Shown: positions 8,100 through 14,214 of the stretch, piece by piece | Numbering within the stretch: the first letter of the stretch is position 1 | How the letters are laid out: the number at the start of each line of letters is the position of its first letter | Source of the DNA: Pseudomonadota bacterium | GTDB lineage: Bacteria > Pseudomonadota > Alphaproteobacteria > Rhizobiales > Beijerinckiaceae | DNA length: 14,881 bases | Assembly: GCA_023423995.1 (NCBI GenBank) | Contig: JAFAEL010000134.1 | Coordinates: 1-14,881 of the forward strand | Direction: 5' to 3' | Program-made: the position numbers and the translations under genes | Notes under the pieces: generated by a model | What the model was told of the DNA's origin: nothing | The model's input: the letters and a program-made list of their open reading frames with translations, nothing else | Databases searched by the model: none

Positions 8100-8696
8100 T
8101 CACCGAGGAGCTTTGTTGGGCAGCGCAGCGTCGCGCTCGACGCGCGCCGGTGATTGGGTGCGGAGCCAATCGATCTCCCTCAGGACCCCCTCGCGCTGCT
8201 CTGGCGGGAAGGAGTGGAGGCCGAACCATTCGAGAAGCGTGAGACCCTCGAGCGCCAGGAAGGCCAGGAGCGCACCGCGCGGATGCTCCGACGTGGTCTC
8301 AATTTCCTCGATCCAGCGACGATAGGCCTCCTGGATCGGGTGCCGCAGCGTCGCGTTCTGCGCGGCCGCGGCGCAAAGGCTGATCGCTACGGCCCTGTCC
8401 TCGTCGCTGACGGACCGGACCGCCGCCGCGATGCGCCCTCGAATCGCCGCGTCCGCCCCCTCCCGGATCTGCGCCGTGACCGTCTCGACGCGCTCGGTCT
8501 CGGCGGCCACGCGCTTCTCGATGATCGCGCGGATCAGGGCTTCCTTGGTGCCGTAATCATAGAGGACGCTCGCCTTGCTGATATTCGCCTCGGCCGCGAC
8601 TGCCTCGAGCGTCAGCTTGGCCGCGCCGTCCCGGCTAACGACGCGTTGCGCGGCATCCAGCACGGCATCTCGGTCGATAACCCTACGACGACCCAT
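8100..8696 (-). CDS. TetR-family transcriptional repressor, probable regulator of the efflux operon
   Basis: This is a 198-residue one-component regulator. Residues about 8-58 form the TetR DNA-binding domain: helix AVLDAAQRVVSRDG, then the helix-turn-helix TLEAVAAEANISKASVLYDY, then GTKEALIRAI with the conserved Lys51. The C-terminal ligand and dimer domain is all-helical, with a hydrophobic run ALLAFLALEGLTLLEWFGL (about 143-160). This fits sensing of a lipophilic pump substrate, though the ligand is unknown. It is the first gene of the operon, on the same strand as adaptor and pump. This differs from the more common divergent acrR-acrAB layout and implies that the repressor is made together with the pump. 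A palindrome overlapping its own promoter supports autoregulation. The ribosome binding site is modest (GAGCGAGA before ATG). Confidence 0.93.
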   Translation of the reverse strand: MGRRRVIDRDAVLDAAQRVVSRDGAAKLTLEAVAAEANISKASVLYDYGTKEALIRAIIEKRVAAETERVETVTAQIREGADAAIRGRIAAAVRSVSDEDRAVAISLCAAAAQNATLRHPIQEAYRRWIEEIETTSEHPRGALLAFLALEGLTLLEWFGLHSFPPEQREGVLREIDWLRTQSPARVERDAALPNKAPR

Positions 8697-8705
8697 TCTC
8701 GCTCA

Positions 8706-8733
8706 TTCAAATATCCGACCGGATGGATATTAA
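8706..8733 (+). promoter_or_regulatory. Possible divergent plus-strand promoter around the operator
   Basis: TTCAAA (8706-8711) and TATTAA (8728-8733) are 16 bases apart, each matching four of six consensus bases. The candidate operator fills the spacer. If used, it would transcribe the short plus-strand unit that ends at the terminator at 8970-9000. This is a weak match and rests partly on that context. Confidence 0.25.
8711..8730. promoter_or_regulatory. Candidate TetR operator (palindrome)
   Basis: ATATCC (8711-8716) and GGATAT (8725-8730) form perfect inverted arms around 8 bases. Inside lies a second palindrome, ATCCG-AC-CGGAT (8713-8724). The element spans 20 bases, starts 14 bases before the tetR ATG and overlaps the -10 box of the tetR promoter. 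Size, symmetry and position are as expected for a TetR-family operator. Binding is inferred. Confidence 0.6.
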
Positions 8734-8756
8734 TTTTCAAGCGCCCGGGCTGTCAA
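8727..8756 (-). promoter_or_regulatory. Promoter of the tetR-adaptor-pump operon
   Basis: On the minus strand, TTGACA (8756-8751, full consensus -35) is followed after 18 bases by TAATAT (8732-8727, -10, four of six consensus bases). Transcription would start near 8720, about 25 bases before the tetR ATG. No second clear promoter is seen in the 51 bases between tetR and the adaptor, so all three genes probably share this one. Confidence 0.6.
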
Positions 8757-9126
8757 GGAAGCGCTCCTGCTGGGGCTCGCCGATGAGGGGGCGCCCCTCA
8801 GGGAAATCGGTGACTTCGGTGGCGCTGGCTGCCCGAGATCTTGAACTTGGCGTGGCCGACACCATCTCTCTGTCACAGGGTTGGGCTCGCCTCTTGGGCT
8901 TGAGCGACCCTGTACCTATCGCACCCGTCCCGGCAGACAGTCCGGCGCTGTGATCGTGTAGGGCAGAGGCGCCCGCCGGTGAGAGCCGAGCGGGCGTTTT
9001 CATGTCTCGTTCTCGTCGGCTTCCAGAATCGATTCATCGCCAGCCTGGGCTGGCTCTGGCCCAAATCACCGACGGCCGCGGCTCCCGGATAGTGCCCGAA
9101 ATGCCTGAGACGTAGCCCGCCGGGCC
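8754..9126. other. Short plus-strand unit of unknown kind between tetR and the microprotein
   Basis: There is no recognisable gene in these roughly 370 bases, but they are structured. A perfect hairpin TGAGGGG-GCG-CCCCTCA lies at 8784-8800, a good plus-strand terminator at 8970-9000, and a compact palindrome GCCAGCC-TG-GGCTGGC at 9039-9054. A 56-codon plus-strand frame (ATG 8783 to TGA 8953) ends just before the terminator. It has no ribosome binding site, its start codon lies at the edge of the hairpin, and the product has no known motif. Either a small untranslated RNA of about 260 bases or the remnant of a gene would explain the terminator. Confidence 0.3.
8970..9000 (+). terminator. Intrinsic terminator, plus strand
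   Basis: CGCCCGC (8970-8976) pairs perfectly with GCGGGCG (8990-8996) around a 13-base loop and is followed directly by TTTT (8997-9000). The minus direction lacks a T-run, so it acts on plus-strand transcripts. It lies 16 bases after the stop codon of the weak 56-codon frame. Confidence 0.6.
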
Positions 9127-9201
9127 TCAGCCCAGCAGCAGGAGGTTCGCTGCGATCGCGACCGTGCAGACAACGATCTCGGCTATGACGATCTGAAACA
9201 T
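9127..9201 (-). CDS. 24-residue hydrophobic microprotein
   Basis: ATG at 9201 is preceded by a perfect AGGAGG (9212-9207 on the minus strand) with a 5-base spacer, the best ribosome binding site in the window. The frame encodes 24 residues, starting MFQIVIAEIVVCTVAIAA and ending NLLLLG, then TGA. Apart from one Glu (residue 8) and one Gln it is almost wholly hydrophobic, so it would form a single membrane helix. I do not recognise a family. It is on the same strand as the MFS exporter upstream (192 bases from the exporter stop) and could be co-transcribed with it. Small helices of this type often bind and tune larger transporters, but any partner here is guesswork. A leader-peptide role is less likely because no codon run or attenuator follows. 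Confidence 0.5.
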   Translation of the reverse strand: MFQIVIAEIVVCTVAIAANLLLLG

Positions 9202-9393
9202 GCTCGCCTCCTGGCTCACACCCAGAAACTAAGCCCGATCGGCCAGCTGTGTCCGTGTCCCGAAACACACAGGGCGAATGTTTCAGACGAGTCGGTTCGG
9301 AAGAATCCCGAGTACGGGTCGGTGCGCGGAGCCGCTTCGCAGGCGCAGAGCCGCCGAGGATTTGCACGGCTACAAACAGCAGCGAACGTTAAC

Positions 9394-10635
9394 TCACCCC
9401 GGCGCCCATCGGCTCGTCCAGAGCTTCCGCCACGCCGTGAAAGTCGCGGCGATACTGAACACCCCAAGAACGCTGAAGATCTTGAGCGCAGCGGGGGCGC
9501 CGACGACGTTCGCCAGCGATCCCACCAGAACCAGCCCCAGGGGAGAAACGCCGATACAAACTGAAAGGATGCCGAAGGCTGCTCCGCGCAGAGCCGGGGG
9601 GACGGCCATGAAAACGAGGGTCGATTGCATTACGCTGAAGCCGGCCCCGCCGAGGCCGACGGCGAGGAGGATCGCGACAGCTGCGACCGGGTCACCCGCG
9701 GTTGCGAACGCTCCCATCATGAGAGCGAAGATTCCAGCGCCCAGAACGTACAACCGGCCGAACCAGCGCCGCGGAGCAAACGAGCCGATCAGGATCGCGC
9801 CAAGAAGGGTCGCGGCACCATCGATGCCGGTCAGCACCCCTGTCCAATCCGGCTTCAGGCGCAATACGTCCTGGCTGATGACCGGGATCAGGCTGACCAT
9901 CGGCCAGCCAAAGATGTTGAACAGGATGGTGATGAGCAGCAGCCCGCGGAATCGGTCGTTGAGGCTGATTTCGCGCCAGCCGTTGAGCAATTGCGTCAGC
10001 ACCGGAGTCCCGGTGGTATTTTGATCCTTCGTCCGAGGCTCAAGAGCGTGGGCTGCCAGAAGCCCAACAAAGTATAGGAGCGCCCCGCAGAAGAAGGCTC
10101 CATGGATCCCGGCGGCAACCATCAGGATGCCGCCGATCGCCGGACCGAGAACACGGCTCGCATTGTTGCTGCCGACATCGACGGCCATCGCGGTTCCGAG
10201 ACGCGACGGGCCGGCGGCCTGCCCCAACAAGGTCCGGCGAACGGGATTGTCGCACGCCCAAGCAATGCCGTTCACAAAACTTGCGATTCCGAGCTGCCAG
10301 ATCTCCAGCATCCCCCAGAATGCCAGCGCTGCGATGCTGAGGGACGTCGCCAGGGAACCGATCAGAATGACCATCAGGGCCAGGCGCCGATCGATCACAT
10401 CCGACCAGGCACCCAAGAAGGCGCCAAAAAGCGCCATCGGAAGCACGCGCCACATCATCATCAGCGCGACTGTGAATTCTGACGAGGTTCGTTGATAAAC
10501 GAAGACGCTGATCACCAGCGTCTCGAGCCACCTGACCGTGAAAGTCGCGACGCCAATGATCCAGAGCCTGACGAAATCGGGTTCTGAAAAGACGGATCCC
10601 GTTCTGGGGGCGCTCTCAGCCCTCTCGTGCGCCAA
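9394..10635 (-). CDS. MFS transporter (MFS_3/EntS-like exporter)
   Basis: This inner-membrane major facilitator protein has 413 residues and about 12 membrane segments. After a short polar N-terminus, SEPDFVRLWIIG leads into the first segment. The A-loop between segments 2 and 3 reads GAFLGAWSDVIDRRLAL, the usual G-x-x-x-D-R-R pattern. NGIAWACDNPVRRTLLGQAAG in the first half and the polar central loop (TKDQNTTGTP) are, to my knowledge, typical of the enterobactin-exporter-like MFS_3 group, so it is probably a drug or metabolite exporter. I chose TTG at 10635 because GGGAGG (10647-10642) lies 6 bases upstream. The frame is open to another TTG at 10695, but no binding site supports that. No ATG exists before the first membrane segment. 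The substrate is unknown. Confidence 0.88.
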   Translation of the reverse strand: MAHERAESAPRTGSVFSEPDFVRLWIIGVATFTVRWLETLVISVFVYQRTSSEFTVALMMMWRVLPMALFGAFLGAWSDVIDRRLALMVILIGSLATSLSIAALAFWGMLEIWQLGIASFVNGIAWACDNPVRRTLLGQAAGPSRLGTAMAVDVGSNNASRVLGPAIGGILMVAAGIHGAFFCGALLYFVGLLAAHALEPRTKDQNTTGTPVLTQLLNGWREISLNDRFRGLLLITILFNIFGWPMVSLIPVISQDVLRLKPDWTGVLTGIDGAATLLGAILIGSFAPRRWFGRLYVLGAGIFALMMGAFATAGDPVAAVAILLAVGLGGAGFSVMQSTLVFMAVPPALRGAAFGILSVCIGVSPLGLVLVGSLANVVGAPAALKIFSVLGVFSIAATFTAWRKLWTSRWAPG

Positions 10636-10949
10636 CCAGTACCTCCCGTCCGACGGCGAGCTTGGAATCGCGCGGGCGGGCCGAGATACCGGCAAGTTGC
10701 GATCCGCGGCAAGGGGAACGCGCGCCGCCTACACCCAGGATGCGCGGGCCTCTCGCGGCCGAACGGACGCCGCGCGTGCATCCGGCGCTGCGAACGCACC
10801 AAGCTTAAGCCGGCATGCAGGGAAGGCTGCTCACCGTAATGCCTGCCGGTATGTTCCGCCGGGTCCTCACGATCGCGGGGACGTATGAGTTGCCACTTGG
10901 GGTCGCGCTCCCGGCCCGGGCTGGCCCGCAATGAGCGCGACCCTAGTCG
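10636..10949. other. Intergenic stretch between rhodanese and MFS genes
   Basis: These 314 bases hold the ribosome binding site of the MFS gene and, at the rhodanese end, a strong hairpin (described separately). No further gene is supported. Frames at 10538-10888 (plus) and 10512-10931 (minus) are Arg/Ala/Pro-rich with no domain. I could not identify a clear promoter for the MFS gene. Confidence 0.4.
10900..10943 (-). terminator. Strong hairpin just after the rhodanese gene
   Basis: GGGTCGCGCTC (10900-10910) and GAGCGCGACCC (10933-10943) are perfect 11-base inverted arms around a 22-base GC-rich loop that itself contains GCCCGGGC. It begins 6 bases after the rhodanese stop codon. No T-run follows on either strand, so it may be a Rho-assisted terminator or an mRNA 3'-end stabiliser rather than a classical intrinsic terminator. 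Confidence 0.4.
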
Positions 10950-11342
10950 CTATGAGGCCGAGCTTGCGGGGTCTGTCAGATGGCCCGCCTCAGCCAGATC
11001 CTTGAAGCCACCCAAGTTGAACACTTGCCGGAACCCCATCTCCTGGAGCGTCTTCCCGGCAAGGGCGGAGCGCCCGCCAGACGCGCAGTAGACGAGGACG
11101 GTCTTGTCCCTCTGGAAAGCCGGGTCGTGATACTGGCTCTCCGGATCGGCACGGAACTCCAACATTCCGCGTGAGACATTAACGGCGCCCTTGAGCTTCC
11201 CAGTCTTCTCGACCTCTGACGGATCGCGAACGTCCACGATCAGAACATTCTGCGCCTTGAGCTTGTCGGCCGCTTCCTGAGGAGAAAGCTTCGGCACGGA
11301 AGAGTTCGCTGCCGAAAGCAACTCTTTGACGGTGGTGGCCAT
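10950..11342 (-). CDS. Single-domain rhodanese-like sulfurtransferase
   Basis: This 130-residue cytoplasmic protein consists of one rhodanese domain. The CH2-type region LIVDVRDPSEVEKTGKLKGA is at about 34-53. The six-residue active loop begins at Cys86 (CASGGRSA), where the family carries a persulfide. It is followed by the LGGFKDLAEAGH motif (about 110-121). Such proteins transfer sulfane sulfur or detoxify cyanide or sulfide, and the true acceptor is unknown. There is no signal peptide. ATG at 11342 has GAGG 6 bases upstream. It stands alone: the MFS gene downstream is 314 bases away behind a strong hairpin, and a gene-poor stretch lies upstream. Confidence 0.93.
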   Translation of the reverse strand: MATTVKELLSAANSSVPKLSPQEAADKLKAQNVLIVDVRDPSEVEKTGKLKGAVNVSRGMLEFRADPESQYHDPAFQRDKTVLVYCASGGRSALAGKTLQEMGFRQVFNLGGFKDLAEAGHLTDPASSAS

Positions 11343-11816
11343 CTGACACCTCGCTGATGCTCTTCCCTAAGCCTGACAGAGTAACAGCGCCTCGCCAAAT
11401 CCGCCCTCCCCGGCTCGTCGCGGCCGTCGTCCCGATCACGAAGAACCCATGACGGCGCTGATGCCATGACGTTCTCGGCGCGCAGCTCTTCATCGTCGAT
11501 GTCGAGAGCGAGCCAGGCATCTCCGTCGCGGGCGTTGTGATCGGGGCGCGGCATCACGGGCGCCAAGGACGTGGATCTTCCAGGACGGCGCCATCGCGAC
11601 GGAGATCTTTGGGAGAGACGACGACCATGCCGTCTCTCCTCTGCCACCGACGAGTGCCGGGGAGGGAAATGGCCGAAGGGTCATTCCGACGGCCACAGGG
11701 CGTCGAGGAGCGCTGGGCGTGGAACGCGGGACTAAAACTTGGCGCAAAGCGGGCCCGCACCCACAACAGGTCTCGCCGGGCCGGCTCCGGGTTCTGAGGG
11801 CCGGGGAAGATCCGGG
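11343..11816. other. Gene-poor stretch between livF and rhodanese
   Basis: These roughly 470 bases have no recognised gene. They should contain the 3' end of the liv transcript and the rhodanese promoter, but I see no hairpin with a T-run and no convincing -35/-10 pair. Within them, two minus-strand frames look coding-like: a 24-codon frame with a good binding site (11554-11628, described separately) and, in another frame, a stretch reading RPDHNARDGDAWLALDID from about 11549 to 11490. Plus-strand frames are Arg-rich and unconvincing. Confidence 0.35.
11554..11628 (-). CDS. Short 24-codon frame, possibly the front of a frameshifted small gene
   Basis: ATG at 11628 has GAGGAG (11641-11636) with a 7-base spacer. 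The frame reads MVVVSPKDLRRDGAVLEDPR and stops after PWRP with TGA at 11554-11556. The stop overlaps the ATG of the next frame (TGATG). That next frame continues RPDHNARDGDAWLALDIDDE with strong G/C at third positions and stays open past the rhodanese start. This could be two coupled microproteins or one gene broken by a frame change. I do not recognise the family. Confidence 0.25.
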   Translation of the reverse strand: MVVVSPKDLRRDGAVLEDPRPWRP

Positions 11817-12533
11817 CTATGCGTGTTCCAGCGTGAGGTGGCGTCCGCGCACCTCCTCGGCCCGGGCAAGCGCGGGACCGTCGCCTTCCCAGACGATGGT
11901 GCCGCCGTCGATGATCTGCAGCCGATCGGCTACGGCCATGCAGACGTCCAGGCTCTGCTCGACAAGGAGCATGCTAAGGCCCGATCTCTTCAGTTCGCGG
12001 ATGAGTTCGACCAGCCGCTCCACGATGACGGGCGCGAGCCCCTCTGTCGGTTCGTCGAGGAGCAGCACCCTCGGGCCGGTCACGAGGGCGCGGCCGATCG
12101 CGAGCATCTGCTGCTCCCCACCGGACAGCTTTCCCCCCGGCGTACGCCGACGGCCCGCAAGCGCCGGAAACATCGTGAAGACATCCGCCGGCTTCCACTG
12201 TGCGCCTCGCTGTGCCGCGAGCGTCAGGTTCTCCTCGACCGTCAGCGAGCCGAAGATGCCGCGGTGCTCCGGAACGAGGGAAAGGCCCCGTCGTGCGATC
12301 TCGTAGGGCTGGAGCCCCAGAACGTTCTCGCCTTGGAACGTGAGCTTGCCCTCCGTCCGCGCGAGAAGGCCGGTGAGCGCCCGCATGGTGGTGGTCTTCC
12401 CCGCCCCGTTCCGGCCGAGCAGGGCCACGAGCTCCCCGTCGCGGATCTTGAGGTTCACACCCTGGAGGATGTGGCTCTTGCCGTACCATCCGTTGAGCCC
12501 GGCGGCCTCCAGGAGCACTGTGCCGCCGCTCAT
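11817..12533 (-). CDS. livF: ABC importer ATPase, branched-chain amino acid type (LivF)
   Basis: This 238-residue cytoplasmic ATPase pairs with LivG to drive the LivHM permease. Walker A is GRNGAGKTT (about 40-48), the signature LSGGEQQMLAIGRAL lies near 140, and Walker B is VLLLDEPTEGL. VPEHRGIFGSLTVEENL is the LivF-type stretch after the Q-loop. The switch position reads LLVEQSLD, with Gln in place of His, which is normal for LivF. ATG at 12533 overlaps the livG stop by 4 bases (ATGA) and has GGGAG 7 bases upstream, so translation is coupled. The longer open frame upstream lies inside livG and is not the start. It is the last gene of the operon. Confidence 0.94.
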   Translation of the reverse strand: MSGGTVLLEAAGLNGWYGKSHILQGVNLKIRDGELVALLGRNGAGKTTTMRALTGLLARTEGKLTFQGENVLGLQPYEIARRGLSLVPEHRGIFGSLTVEENLTLAAQRGAQWKPADVFTMFPALAGRRRTPGGKLSGGEQQMLAIGRALVTGPRVLLLDEPTEGLAPVIVERLVELIRELKRSGLSMLLVEQSLDVCMAVADRLQIIDGGTIVWEGDGPALARAEEVRGRHLTLEHA

Positions 12534-13282
12534 GCCTGGCTCCCGAGATAGGCTGTGCGCACCGCCGGATCGTTTCGGATCCGGTCGGGGACGTCTTCCG
12601 CGATCTTGCGCCCCTGGGCCATGACGGTGATGCGATCGGAGATGGAGAGCACGACGCTCATGTTGTGCTCGATCAGGAGCACGGCCATGCTTTTCCTGAG
12701 GCCCAGGATGAGTTCCTTGGTCCGGTGGACGTCGTCGATGCTCATGCCGGCGAGCGGCTCGTCGAGGCAGATCATCTTCGGCCGGGCCGCCAGCGCCATC
12801 CCGATCTCGAGCGATCGCTGCGCACCGTGCGAGAGATCGCCCGCCCGTGTGGCAGCCCGATCCTCGATGCCGACCTCGCGAAGGATCTGCGCGACCTCGT
12901 CCGCGATGTCGCGCCGGGCAGCGGGTGAGCGCCAGAAGACCCACGCTTCGCGGTGGTGGCGCGCCTGCACGGCCAGGCGGACGTTCTCGGCCACGGTCAG
13001 GGCGGGATAGATGTTCGTCACCTGAAAGGAGCGGGCCATGCCGGCCCGCACACGCCGGTGCCCGGACGCGCGGGTAACGTCCTGGCCAGCAAAGCGAATC
13101 GTCCCGGCGTTCGGGCGGCGAACTCCGGTCACCGCGTTGAAAAAGGTCGTCTTCCCAGCGCCATTCGGGCCGATCAGGGCGTGGATGGTATTCGGCAGGA
13201 CCGAGACGGACATGTCGGTCAGCGCTTGGAAGTCGCCAAACCGGACGCCGATGCCGTCGGCCAGGAGAATCGGCTCAGCCAT
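12530..13282 (-). CDS. livG: ABC importer ATPase, branched-chain amino acid type (LivG)
   Basis: This 250-residue ATPase is the partner of LivF. Walker A is GPNGAGKTTFFNAVTG (about 39-54), followed by the LivG-typical GMARSFQVTNIYPALTVAENV. The signature LSHGAQRSLEIGMALA is a slightly divergent LSGGQ form that is usual in LivG. Walker B is MICLDEPLAGM, and the switch His is in LIEHNMSVV. ATG at 13282 was chosen because GGGAGG lies upstream and the family N-terminus (ILLADGIGVRFGDFQAL) begins there. The frame is open to 13351 but only inside livM. The start overlaps the livM stop by 8 bases. UrtD-type urea ATPases look similar, and the motifs alone do not exclude another HAAT-family substrate. 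Confidence 0.94.
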   Translation of the reverse strand: MAEPILLADGIGVRFGDFQALTDMSVSVLPNTIHALIGPNGAGKTTFFNAVTGVRRPNAGTIRFAGQDVTRASGHRRVRAGMARSFQVTNIYPALTVAENVRLAVQARHHREAWVFWRSPAARRDIADEVAQILREVGIEDRAATRAGDLSHGAQRSLEIGMALAARPKMICLDEPLAGMSIDDVHRTKELILGLRKSMAVLLIEHNMSVVLSISDRITVMAQGRKIAEDVPDRIRNDPAVRTAYLGSQA

Positions 13283-14213
13283 CGGCGCGCCTCCCGGCAA
13301 GCCGCGCCCCGATGCTCCACAATCCTCCAGGGAGATAGAGCACGATCGCAATCAACAGGAGTGCGATCAGCGCGAGCCAGCGTGCCCAGAGCTCCGAAAG
13401 GAGCTCGGACACAAGCGTGTAGAAGCCCGACCCAACGAGCGCTCCCGCAGGCGAGCCAACACCACCGATGATGGCCATCACCAGGATGCGCTGGCTCATC
13501 TCGAGCTCGATGTTGTTCGGCGGCACGAAGCCCAGGAAGGCGGCATGAAGCCCGCCAGAAAGGCCCGCGATCCCGCCAGCGACCGCGAGCGCTACGATCT
13601 TGTAGAGCTTCACGTCGTAGCCCATCGCTTCGCTTCGGGCTTCGTTCTCCCGGATGGCCGTCAGCACAGTGCCGAGCGGCGAGCTGTTGATGCGCTGGAC
13701 GGCCAGGAAGGCCAGGAGAAACGCGCCGGCGCTGAGGAGATAGAACGAGAGTGCGGAGGCGATCGGCAGGCCGAAGAGGGTGAATGTTCGCGGCAGGCCC
13801 GAGAAGCCGTTCTCGCCGCCGGTCACATCCTTCCAGGCGAGCATGGCGAAAAAGCCCATCTGTGCGAAGGCCAGCGTCAGCATGACGAAATAGACGCCTT
13901 GGCGTCGGACGATAACGGCACCGAGGACGCCGGCGAGCAGCGCCCCGGCAATGGCCGCAGTCACGAGGGTGGGCCCGAGCCCGAACCCGGCATCCCGGAG
14001 CAGGATCCCAGCCGCGTAGGAGCCGACGCCGAGATAGAGGCCCTGCCCGAAGGACAGGAGGCCGACCGAGCCGAGCAGAAGCGTGACGGACAGCGTCGCG
14101 GTGGCAAAGATCGCGACCTGGCTCGCCAACGTCGTCGGAACAAAGATCGGCAAGGCGACCAGTGCGGCGACGACGATCGCCGTTGTCACGTCGGGAAAGC
14201 GTTGGGCCCCCAT
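13275..14213 (-). CDS. livM: ABC importer permease, branched-chain amino acid type (LivM)
   Basis: This 312-residue inner-membrane permease has about eight to ten hydrophobic segments. Typical LivM stretches are visible: LLLGSVGLLSFGQGLYLGVG (about 46-65), GVYFVMLTLAFAQM (about 106-119), TGGENGFSGLP, and the cytoplasmic coupling loop AIRENEARSEAMGYDVKLYK (about 192-211) that contacts the ATPases. The C-terminal GGVGSPAGALVGSGFYTL also fits. ATG at 14213 is one base after the livH stop. The open frame runs 12 codons further into livH, but the family start is MGAQRF. The binding site is weak, consistent with coupling to livH translation. Confidence 0.93.
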   Translation of the reverse strand: MGAQRFPDVTTAIVVAALVALPIFVPTTLASQVAIFATATLSVTLLLGSVGLLSFGQGLYLGVGSYAAGILLRDAGFGLGPTLVTAAIAGALLAGVLGAVIVRRQGVYFVMLTLAFAQMGFFAMLAWKDVTGGENGFSGLPRTFTLFGLPIASALSFYLLSAGAFLLAFLAVQRINSSPLGTVLTAIRENEARSEAMGYDVKLYKIVALAVAGGIAGLSGGLHAAFLGFVPPNNIELEMSQRILVMAIIGGVGSPAGALVGSGFYTLVSELLSELWARWLALIALLLIAIVLYLPGGLWSIGARLAGRRADG

Positions 14214-14214
14214 C

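Noticed and set aside
9039..9054. GCCAGCC-TG-GGCTGGC palindrome as terminator or operator
   Set aside because: A 2-base loop is too tight for a hairpin, no T-run follows, and it is not near a promoter I can see; mentioned only as structure.
11817..12944. Longer 375-codon version of livF
   Set aside because: The first 137 codons lie inside livG in another frame and are Arg/His-rich; the ATG at 12533 has a binding site and the family N-terminus.
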